DNA of 64,000 nucleotides, from positions 136,799,004 through 136,863,003 of the forward strand of contig NC_055989.1 of the NCBI RefSeq assembly GCF_018446385.1, in the 5' to 3' direction. Both the position numbers and the translations under genes were made by a program. Below, piece after piece: positions 1-10,369 of this stretch (the first letter of the stretch is position 1; every line of letters starts with the position of its first letter). The notes under the pieces are model-generated. The model was given only the letters and a program-made list of their open reading frames with translations, made no database searches and was not told the DNA's origin. Source of the DNA: Zingiber officinale. Lineage: Eukaryota; Streptophyta; Magnoliopsida; Zingiberales; Zingiberaceae.

Positions 1-493
1 ACTTGATGAAAGTGGTTGCCATATTTAATTTAGAGTCAACTGACTAATTGTCATGTCCTTTTGCAATACGCATCTTTGACAAGTCGAATATTGTTTTTAA
101 ATTCCTATTGGCTTAATGTTCATAAAGTCAAATTAAAAGGTCCCTATGGTCATGATGTCACGATAGGATATCCAGATTATCTCTCAGATATCACAATTCC
201 AACTCTAACTAGAACATATTTATATGAATTTTTCCTACAAATGGGGAACTTAATCCAAGGATACTGGGTTTTAGACTGTTTCATCATACTTTTCGATTTA
301 TACCAGAGATAATCAATGAGATTAATTTGGATTAACATAAAGTCAAATTAAAATGATTTTATATTAAATTTGATTTTTTTTTCTGGTTGATAAACGAGGC
401 AATCTTTTGATTTTTTTTTTCTTCGTCTTTGTTTTTCTTCCCTTCCCTTGCTCTGCAAAAGAAACAAATCTCTTGTTTTGCTTCTTCTCGTCC
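1..493. other. Upstream region of the NLR gene
   Basis: No gene is recognised here. The stretch from about 345 to 470 is rich in T and pyrimidines, which suits a 5' leader for the NLR starting at 494. No convincing TATA box was picked out. A short open frame at 61-312 has no recognisable motif and is not called. Confidence 0.4.
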
Positions 494-3400
494 ATGGCGT
501 TCATCAAATTAAATTTCAACGTAGACGTCCACAAGTGCCTAAGCGGGCTCAAGGCGACGCTGGGACTGGGCAGGCCGAAATCTAGCATCGATAAATTGGA
601 AAAGGAAATGGAAAGATTGAGGGCCAAAAGGGACGACATCAGGAACCAGATCGTCGAGGCGGTGTTAGAGGGGAAGGTTCCGACCAACGAAGTGAACCGG
701 TGGCTCGATGAGGTGGAGGAATTGGAAGGCAAAGTGACTGCTATCAACCAGGATTTCCAAAGCATGAGTGAGTTTTCTCCCGTATATACCTTTTTGCCTT
801 TTCACTCCAATTCAATTGCAAGTCTTTGTGTTTTGATTCATACAATCTACTACTGTTTTTATCTATCTATAAAAGAGACAGGAAAAAAAAAAAGTTGTTT
901 GTTTCGTTAGGTTGCTTCAGTTGCAATTGCTTCAATCAAACTGGCGGCGCAACGAATCAAACACGGCAAGTAGGAGATCAGGTCCCTATCAGAGAGTCAT
1001 CAAACTGCTACTCCATCAATCGAAGAGCAGCGGAGAAGCTCAACGAGGCTAATGAATTGATGAGCCGAACTAATGCACTGGATCCGATTGCCATTACCAC
1101 AATTCCTAGCAGGATAGGATCTGACATCCAAGAGACAATGGCAAGATTGAGAGCCAAAAGGGACGACATTGAGAACCAGATCAAGCAGGCGGAGCGCGAG
1201 GGGAAAATTCCGACCAACGAAGTGAGCCAGTGGCTACTGGAGGTGGAGAAATTGGATGGCCAAGTGGCTACTATCAACCAGGTCCCTATCAGAGAGTCAT
1301 CAAGCCACCACTCCATCAGGGCGAAGAAGTGCAACGAGATTAATGAATTGATGATCCGAGCTGATGTACTGGATCCGATTGCTACAGTTGGGCCTCCAAA
1401 ACCCATCGTGACGCTTCCCATCGTATACCGATCACATGTTGGGATTGGATCGTATGTGGAGGAAATTGTGGGCTACATCGATGGTGGAAAAGACAACATC
1501 ATAGGCATCCACGGAATGGGTGGTGTCGGTAAGACCACCGTATTGAAGAGCATCCAGCATCATTATCTTCTTAAGCATACCATATTTGATCCTGTCATTT
1601 GGGTTGTGGCCTCCAAAGACTGCCAATTGAAAAGGCTCCAGATGGATATTGCTAAGAGTCTAGGACTGAAGACACTGCAGGAGAGTGACGATGAACAAAC
1701 TTGTAGTGATAAACTATTTAGCTACTTGAAGAACAAGAAGTGCTTGTTGTTTCTTGATGACATTTGGGAACATGTGGATCTTCAACTGTTGGGGATGGCA
1801 CATTCGGCTACTGATCAAGGCCAGCAACAGCAGCGTAAAGTCGTGGTATTCACAACCCGCAACCTGATAGTGTGTGCGCAAATGGAAGCAGAAAAGAAGA
1901 TCAAAATCGAATGCCTGAATCCAGCGCAAGCATGGCAACTCTTTGTTAAGAACTTCAAGAGTGATGCTCCCTTCTCAGATGCAGGAATCTATTCTGTTGC
2001 TCAAGAACTTGTTAAAGAATGTGCAGGTCTTCCGCTCGCTCTTATAACCGTTGCCCGAGCCATGTTAGGGAACAAGTCTCGGGATGTTTGGAATCACGCT
2101 CTCCATCAAATAAGGAATAAACATCAGTGGACAACCATCGGTCTGTCAGAAGATTCAACCGTAATGTATAAAGCCTTCAAACTAAGCTATGACAGTTTAA
2201 AAAATGATTCTATAAGAGAGTGCCTTTTGTGTTGTGCTTTGTGGCCTGAAGATCACGACATCCACAAATTTGAGGAATTGATACCGTGTTGGATAGGTTG
2301 TGGCATAATCCATAACGATATAGTGTTCCCACCTTATTCTATCAATGATGCTTTCCAACAAGGATGCTTGCATTTGGAAGCTCTCATTAATGCATCCTTG
2401 CTAGAGCACTCCTCTAGACGACCGGATTATTACGAGGCTCAACATGTAAAGATGCATGACGTTATCCGAGACATGACACTACTGACGTTGAAGGGGAATA
2501 AAAGGAAATGGATTGTAAAAGCTGGAATTGGGTTGCGCCATTTGCCTAGACAGGAGGAATGGCAGGAGATAGAGCGAGCATCATTCATGGACAATGAGAT
2601 TACTTCTTTACAAGACTATGGAGCTTCTACTTTTCCAAAACTTTCCATGTTGAATCTCCATAGTAACCATCTGTCGGAGATTCATCCGATGTTGTTCACA
2701 AACATGCCTCGTTTAACATACTTGAATCTCTCTCTCAATTTAGGTATTGAAGAGCTTCCAAAGGAGATTGGTTGTTTAACCGAGCTTCAATATTTAAACT
2801 TGTCCGAAACTAGTATTACCAATCTGCCTGCAGAGTTTGGTCGCTTGGGAAAATTAAAGTACTTGTTTCTAAGGGATACTAAGCTTGAGACCGTACCCAA
2901 TGGGACAATATCCAATTTATCAATGCTCAAATTCTTGGATATAAGAGAAATTTATCCTTCACATGAGTGGTGGTGGGATGAGTTGGAACATTTCAGAAGA
3001 CGCCCCAAATATTTAAGTCTGGGAATTACCATTGATCCAGATAAGCTCAAAAGACTAGACACGTTACCGTATAATGTCTTCGTAAGGAGCCTCACTGTGA
3101 GAGGACTGGGAAGTTCAAAATTACCAGAGTACAATCTGGGCACTTTACAATGGAATCACAAAGCAAGTGGCTGGGTCGAGAGTCTAGAAATTTCAGATGT
3201 CCCGGGAGACGAATTAACGATGACTGAAGACTGGAACCGGATGTTAGAATTCAATTGTTTGAAGACTCTCTGTTTTAGAACACTAGAACAATTGGAAAAT
3301 GTTAGGTTTAATCAAGTTGAAGTTGGGTATAAGTTCAAGAACCTTCGTGACCTATACATTTGTGGTTGCAACAAGTTGAAGGATGTTTCTTGGGTTCTCC

Positions 3401-3714
3401 ATCTGCCATATCTTAATCTTCTAGATATAAAAAATTGTGAGGAAATAGAGGAACTAATAAGTAATCTTGGGAACTCCAATTCTATATCTCCCATCAGGAT
3501 GTTGAGTTTGAATGGAATGAGAAATCTGCATCGCTTTGCACATCAACCATTCCAGTTTCCTGCCTTGGAATATATACGTGTGCTTTATTGCCCAAGGCTC
3601 AAAAAATTACCATTTGAGGCTAAAATGTTGGAAAAGATGGAAGGTGAAAAAGAATGGTGGAACAACTGTAATTGGGATGAAGAGAGCAACGATTTCCCCA
3701 CCTGTTTTAGGTAA
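494..3714 (+). CDS. CC-NB-ARC-LRR (RPS5-like) disease-resistance protein, two exons
   Basis: Predicted intracellular NLR immune receptor of about 1025 aa. Exon 1 is 494-767 and exon 2 is 911-3714. The donor GTGAGT at 768 and the acceptor TTAG ending at 910 join in phase and recreate the Cys-rich end of the coiled coil (CFSCNCF). Visible motifs: P-loop GMGGVGKTT (residues 293-301), kinase-2 LLFLDDIW (370-377), RNBS-B VVVFTTRN, GLPLAL (464-469), an RNBS-D-like CLLCCALWPED, MHD (606-608), then leucine-rich repeats from about residue 660. The C-terminus has the usual EGEKEWWN tail of this subfamily. ATG 494 is chosen because MAFIKLNFNVD is a typical start; the frame upstream is leader-like. All nucleotide-binding motifs are intact and the length is normal for the family. 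Odd points are the duplicated coiled-coil segment and the duplicated 3' end. The pathogen recognised cannot be inferred. Confidence 0.9.
605..1391 (+). repeat. Duplicated coiled-coil segment within the NLR
   Basis: Two modules occur twice. Module A (RAKRDDI..NQI through the TxINQ end) is at about 614-750 in exon 1 and again at 1147-1280. Module B (VPIRESS through NALDPIA / DVLDPIA) is at 981-1100 and again at 1281-1388. In the second copy A and B abut directly (CAACCAG then GTCCCTATC). In the first copy they are separated by the intron and the Cys-rich segment. Both copies stay in one reading frame, so the protein carries an enlarged N-terminal coiled coil. Confidence 0.8.
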
Positions 3715-3935
3715 TACTCATTTATGATATATATTTTCATATCAAATCATTTATTATCTACTCTATTTGAGGTTGATTACAGATTAAAGGAGATTGAAGG
3801 TGAAAAAGATTGGTGGAACAACTTGGATTGGGATGACGAGAGCATCAAGGATTCCCTCACCCCTTATTTTAGGTAATACTCATTTTTGATATATTTTTTC
3901 ATACCATATCATTTATTATCTACTCTGTCCGAAAG
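3635..3935 (+). repeat. Tandem duplication of the NLR 3' end
   Basis: About 145 bp covering the last coding part and the first UTR bases (3635-3770) is repeated at 3786-3930 with modest divergence. Both copies encode an EGEK-WWNN-W tail ending FR*, followed by GGTAATACTCATTT. Confidence 0.85.
3783..3876 (+). CDS. Possible alternative last exon of the NLR
   Basis: The stop of exon 2 lies in AGGTAATA, which is also a 5' splice site (GT at 3711). An acceptor GATTACAG ends at 3782. Splicing 3710 to 3783 recreates an AGA codon and stays open to TAA at 3874-3876. This adds LKEIEGEKDWWNN, a segment ending SLTPYFR, which looks closer to the usual ending of the family than the first copy. Whether it is used cannot be told from DNA. 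Confidence 0.5.
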
Positions 3936-4773
3936 AAATGAACATTTGAAAATTATAGTATTTTATAAAATAGGCAAAATTGTATGATCTTTCCATTTGT
4001 ATCCTTCACAGGGAAGTGTTTTACTAGTTCGATGATTGTGTCTATCAACGACAGATTTATGACCAATTTCAAGAAGAAACTTGGGCCTTTGGGGCATGAG
4101 GCTGTTCGCTACTTTGTCTTCTTAATTTGTCTTCAATAATAATCATGTTATTTTGCTTTCATAATATTTTTGTATTAGCATTCTTACTTTTGTATAACAA
4201 ACTTATTTTCTTCTGTAAATTATACTATTTTGTAAGAATAACTCTCCTTTTGTGGCACCAAATTAATTAATTTTAACTTTGAGATTAACACATATACCAA
4301 ATCTCCTTTGTAAGATATGACACATGAAATTAATTTTAAAATATTTTTATTTTTATAAGTATTATAATTTATCTATCACACTATTATATTTGATTAAGAA
4401 GTTATAATTTATTTTTATTTTAGAGAAAAAATCTTAATTAACTTTTAACCATATTAATATTTTCAATCCAGAAATAAATATAATATATATTATTATTTAA
4501 CATTAGTCAATTTATAATAAAAAATGTGCTTAAAACGTTTAATTAAATCTTTTTTATGATATTATATTCATCCAATTATTCCACGCAATAATTTATTTAT
4601 AAAATCAAAATTAAGTGCATCAAATTGTATATAATAAATTATAGATAATTATCAAAAAAAATCTACTAATTATCTGTGAAAGAATTCTCTTTCAAAATAT
4701 TTCTCGCGTAGCATTCGAAGAGGAGAAATGTTGACCTCCCTCTCCAGATGCTCTCACATGAAGTCTGAACGCC
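3880..4773. other. AT-rich intergenic DNA
   Basis: Very AT-rich with no open frame of note. The first part probably holds the NLR 3' UTR. A possible further acceptor (CCTTCACAG) ends at 4010. Confidence 0.5.
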
Positions 4774-4831
4774 AGACTGAAAATTACACACGGGCTCTGA
4801 TAACGGATCTATTTTTTTTAACACAATATTA
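4774..4831. repeat. Direct repeat, left copy
   Basis: This 58-bp segment recurs at 5571-5631. Read on the minus strand both contain TTATCAGAGCC, which resembles the initiator-Met tRNA primer-binding site of Copia elements. The pair flanks the Gypsy LTR at 4833-5523. Confidence 0.8.
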
Positions 4832-4832
4832 T

Positions 4833-5523
4833 TGATTTTGTCCGAGCGCTGAATCGACAGACGCTAGGAACGTGATGCTCTCGGTAACAGCGTACGATCC
4901 TCCGACTGGTGTGAGCCTCCGGCGGAAACCTGCAAGCACAAAATTGGGCCGGGAAGGGGTTCCCGGCGACGGCCCTCCGACGCTCAGGTCAACTTCAACG
5001 AAAAGAGATCGAGGCAGAATGACGCGAATGAAAACTGTAGCTATAGTGATGTAGAATGCCTACCTTCGTCGAAACCTGGGTCCTTATATAGGACTCCTAG
5101 GGGATGCGTGCACGCATCCCAAAATGTGCACGCTCCTCAAAGCATACCTGGAATGACTTTGTCAGAAAAGCGTGTCTGGCGCTATGCCGCAATCGTCCGG
5201 GGCATATCTCTGACGTGACAGTGAAAACTTCCACCGTACGATTTTTCGTCCGGTCCAGCCGCCAACCACGCTGCCTGTCGGCGACGTACGTCTCGAGAAG
5301 GATATTCCCAGCTGCTCCCTTTGTCCCCTTCTATGCATTGTACGTTTTGGGCCGAGCGGAAGAGCCGCTCGACGCCGTAAGGCTCAGGCCTGAAGGCATG
5401 CCGGACCGAGTAAGAATGCTTCATTGGTTGAGTTGTAGTTCAGCCGAGCGGACGGGACGCTCGGCTCGGCAATTTCTCAGTACTTGGCAACTTATGAGCG
5501 TCGGAAGCCCGACCCCATAATCA
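4833..5523 (-). mobile_element. Solo or fragmentary Gypsy LTR
   Basis: Related to the LTR at 47523-48208: same edge (TG-AT-TTGTCCGA), the same GGCCCTCCGACGCTCA(A/G)GTCA block, and the same TTCC(A/G)(C/T)CGTACGATTTT block. A minus-strand TATATAAGG lies at 5083-5091. No coding sequence; the small open frames here are by-products. The right edge is approximate and no 5-bp target duplication is visible. Confidence 0.65.
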
Positions 5524-5570
5524 AGCTGTCTTCGTACCAACCCTGGCGCTAACCTGGCTGAGTGGCTAGG

Positions 5571-5631
5571 AGACTGAAAATTGCACACGGGCTCTGATAA
5601 CGGATCTATATTATTTTTTAACACAATATTA
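5571..5631. repeat. Direct repeat, right copy
   Basis: Partner of the repeat at 4774-4831, differing by a few substitutions and a 3-bp insertion in a T-rich run. Confidence 0.8.
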
Positions 5632-7319
5632 CGATCTCTACAAAAAGTCCTTATCATTCTTCTAGACTATCATCTTAAGGAAGAATTGTGCTAGATAGCA
5701 TTGTGCCTAGAGATCCCTATATTGAGGTTGTAGAAAATTTTGTGATTTTTTTTATTATTGCTATGATATTTTGATTTTTAAACTGTCTCTGCGTTAACTA
5801 TTTATATACTAGTAAAGACATTTTTTTTTATAGAAAAAAAAACCTATTTTATAAGGGTTTCTCCGACCTCAGTTGAGGCTAAAAAGGAGAAAGGTCGTTG
5901 AACTTTTGGTGACTATTAGGTCATAGACTAACAGCCCTAGGGGTGCGAACCACATTAAATCTGGTGTGTCATTGATTTGTGTTTGCCAGTTGGCCCATAT
6001 CCCCAAATTTTTCATTTGAAATTTCATTAGTCAGTTGATAAGGTCCATCGGTCCATTAGTCAATTCGATAGACATTGAGTCCATGACTCAGATATCAATC
6101 AAGATGGTCAATACCAGCCAAATAGTTCTATAATTCCAATTACTTCTAAGGCCAAGTCTGTCTATGTTGAGAATTACTCTCCATCTTAATTTGAAACTCT
6201 AACCTTTCGTTCTCAGGAACCTTCTCTATTAATATTTATTCCATTGCTTCGCCTTCCACAGCGCCATCATGACTCGAGCATCAAAAGGGATTTTCCAGAC
6301 AACTTTGATCCACTCTGACATATGTTTTTGCTTGTATAGGATAGTGCTCTTCATCCTTCATTAAGGCATCAATTTAGCAGTAGTTTTCAAGTGTATTTAA
6401 GGTATGGGCAGTTTGCAACCGTACGTATTTAGAGATGATTGATTAAATTCTCATGGACTTAAATTTCACGGTCGAACAGTAAAATTTTTTCCCACAATTG
6501 AGTTCATTTATTTTGTTGTCGAAAATTATTTGTGTTTATATGACTTAATTTGAATTGTTCAGGTAACAAATTATATTAAAGAATTCATCATTAAAGAATC
6601 ACTTCTTTCTAATTTGAAGTCGTGAGCAGCATTTAGCATGCAATCAAAACAAAGCTATAGGATAGATTTAAGCCTCATCAACTCAGACCTCATATCGTTT
6701 AAATTCGTAATCTGCCCTAGATCTGTAAAATGTTTAGATATATTACATGATGTGTACGTAAATTGTACGATCGTTTAATGAGGAACATAGGATTTTATTG
6801 AAATACCTTGAGGAAAACGTGACCTATTCAGAGTAGGGTGCAGGTTGTCTTTCACCATCGAAAATGAAGGGCATCTTGCATGCAAGTTAGGTGACGACAT
6901 GAAGAGCTTGCCTTTACACTAAAGTAGGATATTAATGTTCTAGCAGCAGTTTTGCATGCAAGTGATCAAAACGTTGTCTCATCAACTAGATTTTGCTGCA
7001 AACGCAATCATTCTATAAATTCCTTTGCATTGGAGCTTCTCTATGCTTCGTCAAAAAGTAATTTCACATAGAGACAAATGCAAGAAAAGAATCGTCTAGG
7101 TGTAGATCTCACTCAGTACTGGATGAGTGAGTGGATCAAGTACCTTGCCAAACTTTTTTTAAATTTTTTATTTGAAAAAATATTAAATCTGTGAGACAGA
7201 CACGCTATTATTCATATCGTATTGAAAAAAAGAGGCAAAAATATCACGTCCTAGTGCCTAACAGCTGCTATGAACATTATACCTTGTATCGTCTTCTTTG
7301 TGCCTAGCATTTGCTTGAG
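5632..7319. other. Retrotransposon LTR remnants and unassigned DNA
   Basis: 5840-6000 resembles the 3' part of SIRE-type Copia LTRs (GGGTTTCTCCGACCTC and GCGAACCACATTAAATC, the latter also seen near 34380). From about 6300 to 7320 nothing recognisable was found. Confidence 0.45.
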
Positions 7320-7886
7320 TTTTGGGGTGTTTAAGCTTGTTTGATAAGGTAACCAAGCCGAGCCGAGCCGAACTTAAAATGAACCAAGCTTTTGAAATGA
7401 GTGTTCAAGCTTGGCTTGGTTTATTTTTTATGAGCTTGAGCTTGCTTGAAGCTTGGCTTGAGCTTGGTTCGTTTAGATGTTATCAAGCTCTCAATTCAAG
7501 CTTGGCTTGAGCTTGGTTCATTTAGATGTTATCAAGCTCTCAATTTAAGCTTGTTTGATTGTTTTAAACTTTTAGTTGTTTGATTGGTTATTGAGCTTGA
7601 TAATTTAAATTTATTTATTTTATTTTATTTTATTTTATTATTTATTTAGTATATTGAAAAGAGTTTTATTAATGAATATGGTTCATGAACATTGTTCATA
7701 AACGTTGTTTACGAACGTTAACGAGCTGAACACATATGTGTTCAAACTTGTTTGTTTAGCTTAACGAGCTGTTTAAGCTTGTTTGTTTAGTTAATCTTAT
7801 GTATATTGAACGAACATAAACAAGCTCTTACCAAGCCGAACACCAAACTTGTTCACGAACGCTTGGTTCATTTACAACCCTAAATA
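7320..7886. mobile_element. hAT-like non-autonomous element (MITE)
   Basis: The left end GGGGTGTTTAAGCTTG and the right end CATTTACAACCCTAAA are imperfect terminal inverted repeats of the GGGGTGTAAA type common in plant hAT elements. The interior is made of repeated AAGCTTGGCTTGAGC words, including a 49-bp tandem duplication at about 7451-7550. No transposase. It ends about 100 bp beyond the JAZ stop codon. Exact target duplications were not resolved. Confidence 0.6.
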
Positions 7887-7982
7887 CAAGATCCATAAAC
7901 ACATAGAAATAAAGCATGAACATGCATCCGAACTATAGCATTAGTGTATATATATGAAAAAACTAAGCTCATCCTAATATAA

Positions 7983-9093
7983 TTAAGGCCTGCTATTTGC
8001 TGTGCGCTGCGTGCCAAGGTTGAGCCAGGATTGGCTGGATTCAGGATCGGCCTCAATGGCTGATGCAGGAGATCCACGGATTTGATAGGGTGCCTTAGTG
8101 CAGATCCTGCTAAAGAGGGGAGGAAACGGATTTATGATGAGCAAAGACTAAGCATGCACGAGGTTTGTCAGCAAATTAAACAGCACACACACCTGTACTT
8201 CCTCTTCTCTAAGAATCTATGCAGGGAGTTCCTTCTGGCTAAGGGCATGTCTGCAACCCATGATCAAACAAATATATTTCATTGGCTATTCTTTTCATAT
8301 TGATTTCAAAACCTTCAGATTTGCTGATCATGGCATGACCAAATGCATGATTCCAAGATTGAATAATTACCCGATTCAATGGCCATTGACAGGCTAACTT
8401 GCGACGTCGCCGCCACCGGAGCAGCAGAGGAAGCCGGTAGAGAAGTTGAGTCAAGTTTGGGATGGCAATCCGCAGTGGAGAAACAAAAGTGTTGAGCTCC
8501 AATAGTATTCACTTTGCGTGCCATATGCATCAGATTCTTGGCTTTGTCTTGTGGATAATCGTCGAAAACCAGTACTCTGCCACCATAGAAGATGGTCAGC
8601 TGTCCCTTGGGCAGAAGCCTATAACAGTTAAACAAATTTTGATCTACTTAACCTTTTTCAACGGCCATATCATATATATGAAATGAAATACTGGAGGCAC
8701 GAATTAATCCAGCTCACTTGATTTCTGAATCAAATCCATAGTTATGGGGAAAGAGATCCGTCGATTTCAGAGGCTCTCTTTTTTGATGGTTCTCAGTTTG
8801 GGTTTGGTCTTCTCGAGACGCACCGACTCCAGGCAGCAAGTTCATGGTCGCTGTGGGTGCCAAAGATTTACCTAAAAACGTACGCCATATGTTTAATAAA
8901 TAATCTGCGTTGTTCGAGTCATAAATCTGACGAAGAAGAAGAAGAAGAAGAAAATCTGACCTACTGGAGCCATGTGAAGGGCGAGACCGCGGAGGCTGCC
9001 CATCTCCTTCAAGTAGTGGCTCAACAACCTGCATGTCTTAGAGAATTTGGACTTCTGTCCCTTGTTACTCACCGTCGTCCTCTGATCCACCAT
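7983..9093 (-). CDS. JAZ: JAZ (TIFY10-like) jasmonate signalling repressor, five exons
   Basis: Nuclear co-repressor that binds MYC transcription factors and is degraded through COI1 when jasmonoyl-isoleucine is present (family knowledge). Exons on the minus strand: 9093-8961, 8871-8718, 8618-8371, 8250-8193, 8106-7983. All junctions are GT-AG and in phase, giving 238 aa. Motifs: N-terminal KFSKTCRLLSHYLKEMGSL (residues 15-33); LFPHNYGF; the TIFY/ZIM domain starting QLTIFYGG around residue 102; the Jas domain MPLARRNSLHRFLEKRKYR followed by ICTKAPYQ; and a C-terminal SWLNLG. The Jas consensus SLxxFxxKRxxRx5PY is complete, so the protein should be competent for degradation. The last intron cuts Jas before the PY part, as in other JAZ genes. 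No stop or frameshift. Assignment to TIFY10 rather than another JAZ subgroup is tentative. Confidence 0.93.
8107..8192 (-). other. Jas intron of the JAZ gene
   Basis: An 86-bp intron with donor AG|GTGTGTG and acceptor TTTAGCAG. If retained, translation adds seven residues after KRKYR and stops at a TGA, producing a JAZ without the PY end of Jas. A second acceptor three bases upstream (TTTAG) would add one residue. Confidence 0.8.
8933..8953. repeat. GAA microsatellite in JAZ intron 1
   Basis: About seven GAA units on the plus strand, read as a TTC tract just after the donor of the 89-bp first intron of the JAZ gene. Confidence 0.85.
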
Positions 9094-9259
9094 CTCTCCG
9101 CTAGTTCGTTCGTGACTCGATCATTTCGGTTCCAGGTTCCATATATCGGCAATACTACCGCAGGGTTCAAGCTGATTTATGACAATAACCCTGTGGCTGA
9201 TGAGGAAAAGGAGAAGAAGGGCACAGTGGAAAGAGATCGGAGAGGGAGTACTCGAGAAT

Positions 9260-9265
9260 CACGTG
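9260..9265. promoter_or_regulatory. G-box (CACGTG) upstream of JAZ
   Basis: CACGTG lies 167 bp upstream of the JAZ start codon. G-boxes bind MYC2-type bHLH factors, and JAZ genes are known MYC2 targets, so this fits the negative-feedback loop. It could fall in the 5' UTR rather than the promoter. Confidence 0.55.
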
Positions 9266-9313
9266 GATTTTTTTGAAGTGGAAGGGATTAAAACAATGTC
9301 CAAAAGCAAGCAG

Positions 9314-9319
9314 CACGTT
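9314..9319. promoter_or_regulatory. T/G-box (AACGTG on minus strand)
   Basis: CACGTT on the plus strand reads AACGTG in the JAZ direction, about 50 bp beyond the G-box. AACGTG is the T/G-box variant bound by the same bHLH family. A single six-base match is weak evidence on its own. Confidence 0.35.
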
Positions 9320-9370
9320 TTGGTTGCTTTAGCAGACAGAATCCAGATGATCTATAGTGGTAAAAGATGA

Positions 9371-10200
9371 TTTATTCACTCTCAACATCTCCGCCAGTCT
9401 ATCCTTAGATTAACACGAAAAGATAAATCATGACTATTAGCCTGGGATAGTTAACCTATATAAATTAATTGAAGGAGGTCACTTGTTAATAAACAAAAAT
9501 AAATTATTAAATACAAATAATATACAAATTATTTTATAAATTATATATTTATAACTAATATATTAAATTTTATAAAGGTATATTATCTATAAAAGAATCA
9601 TAAATATGTTGACGCATTTATGACCCAACCTACCTCGTTTATTTGTTAATTATAAACAATTCAATCCATTTATGATCTAATTAAGTATATTTTCCTCAAG
9701 CACATAGTTGCAAAATTATAGAATAAGTCATATTGTATACTTTTGCCACCCGAACTTCGCCTAGACCTCTTAATATTAACAGTACTGATAGAAATACTAA
9801 AAGTAAAGACTAAATTTTCATAAGACAATCTCGTTATTAACATATATCAGAAATAAATAAAATACTACTGCATTTGATGAAGTTGGAGTTTCTCTAAAAG
9901 CTAGTTGTTTAAAGTTAGTTCTAAGTTTGTTTAAATTTTAAAAGATTGCTTAGACTTATTTGGGAGTTTGTTTATGTTGGTGAAATTGGGGAGATTGTGG
10001 TTCAATTGATTTCTAAGAATTTGACTCGACTGGGAGGCTATAATTATATATGCAAGCATATATACGTAGTTGGACTGGTGACTTGAGTTGGATGGGTTCT
10101 AATGTTGATGGCAAAACCACCGATATATTTTTAAGTTTGACAAAAATTAATTTGGTATGGCTGATCTGATGTCAAATTTGCATATGCAAGATCTTGATAA
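9371..10200. other. AT-rich region upstream of JAZ
   Basis: No gene seen. A TATATAA-like box at about 9456-9464 (TTTATATAGG on the minus strand) could be a distant JAZ TATA element, about 365 bp before the ATG. Confidence 0.35.
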
Positions 10201-10204
10201 TAAT

Positions 10205-10283
10205 TGTAGTTCCTCGGATGTGTAGGATCCGAGGAACTACAGTTAATGCTCCTTGTCTTGTAGTTCCTCGGATGTGTAGGATC
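10205..10283. repeat. Perfect 15-bp inverted repeat plus direct copy
   Basis: TGTAGTTCCTCGGAT (10205-10219) and its exact reverse complement (10227-10241) enclose a 7-base loop. A further copy of the left arm and loop (about 25 bp) is at 10259-10283. Confidence 0.85.
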
Positions 10284-10369
10284 ATTGCAATGCTAGGGCA
10301 TGAAGAGCACACAGTCATTTCTCTCACGATATCATAGATGTAAGATGTAGCTAATACAAACACAATTAA

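Noticed and set aside
5104-5657. Frames of 138 and 78 codons on opposite strands
   Set aside because: They lie in a Gypsy LTR shared with 47523-48208 and show no motif.
8857-9276. Plus-strand 139-codon frame
   Set aside because: It runs antisense through JAZ exon 1, the GAA repeat and the leader. The minus-strand exons explain the conservation.
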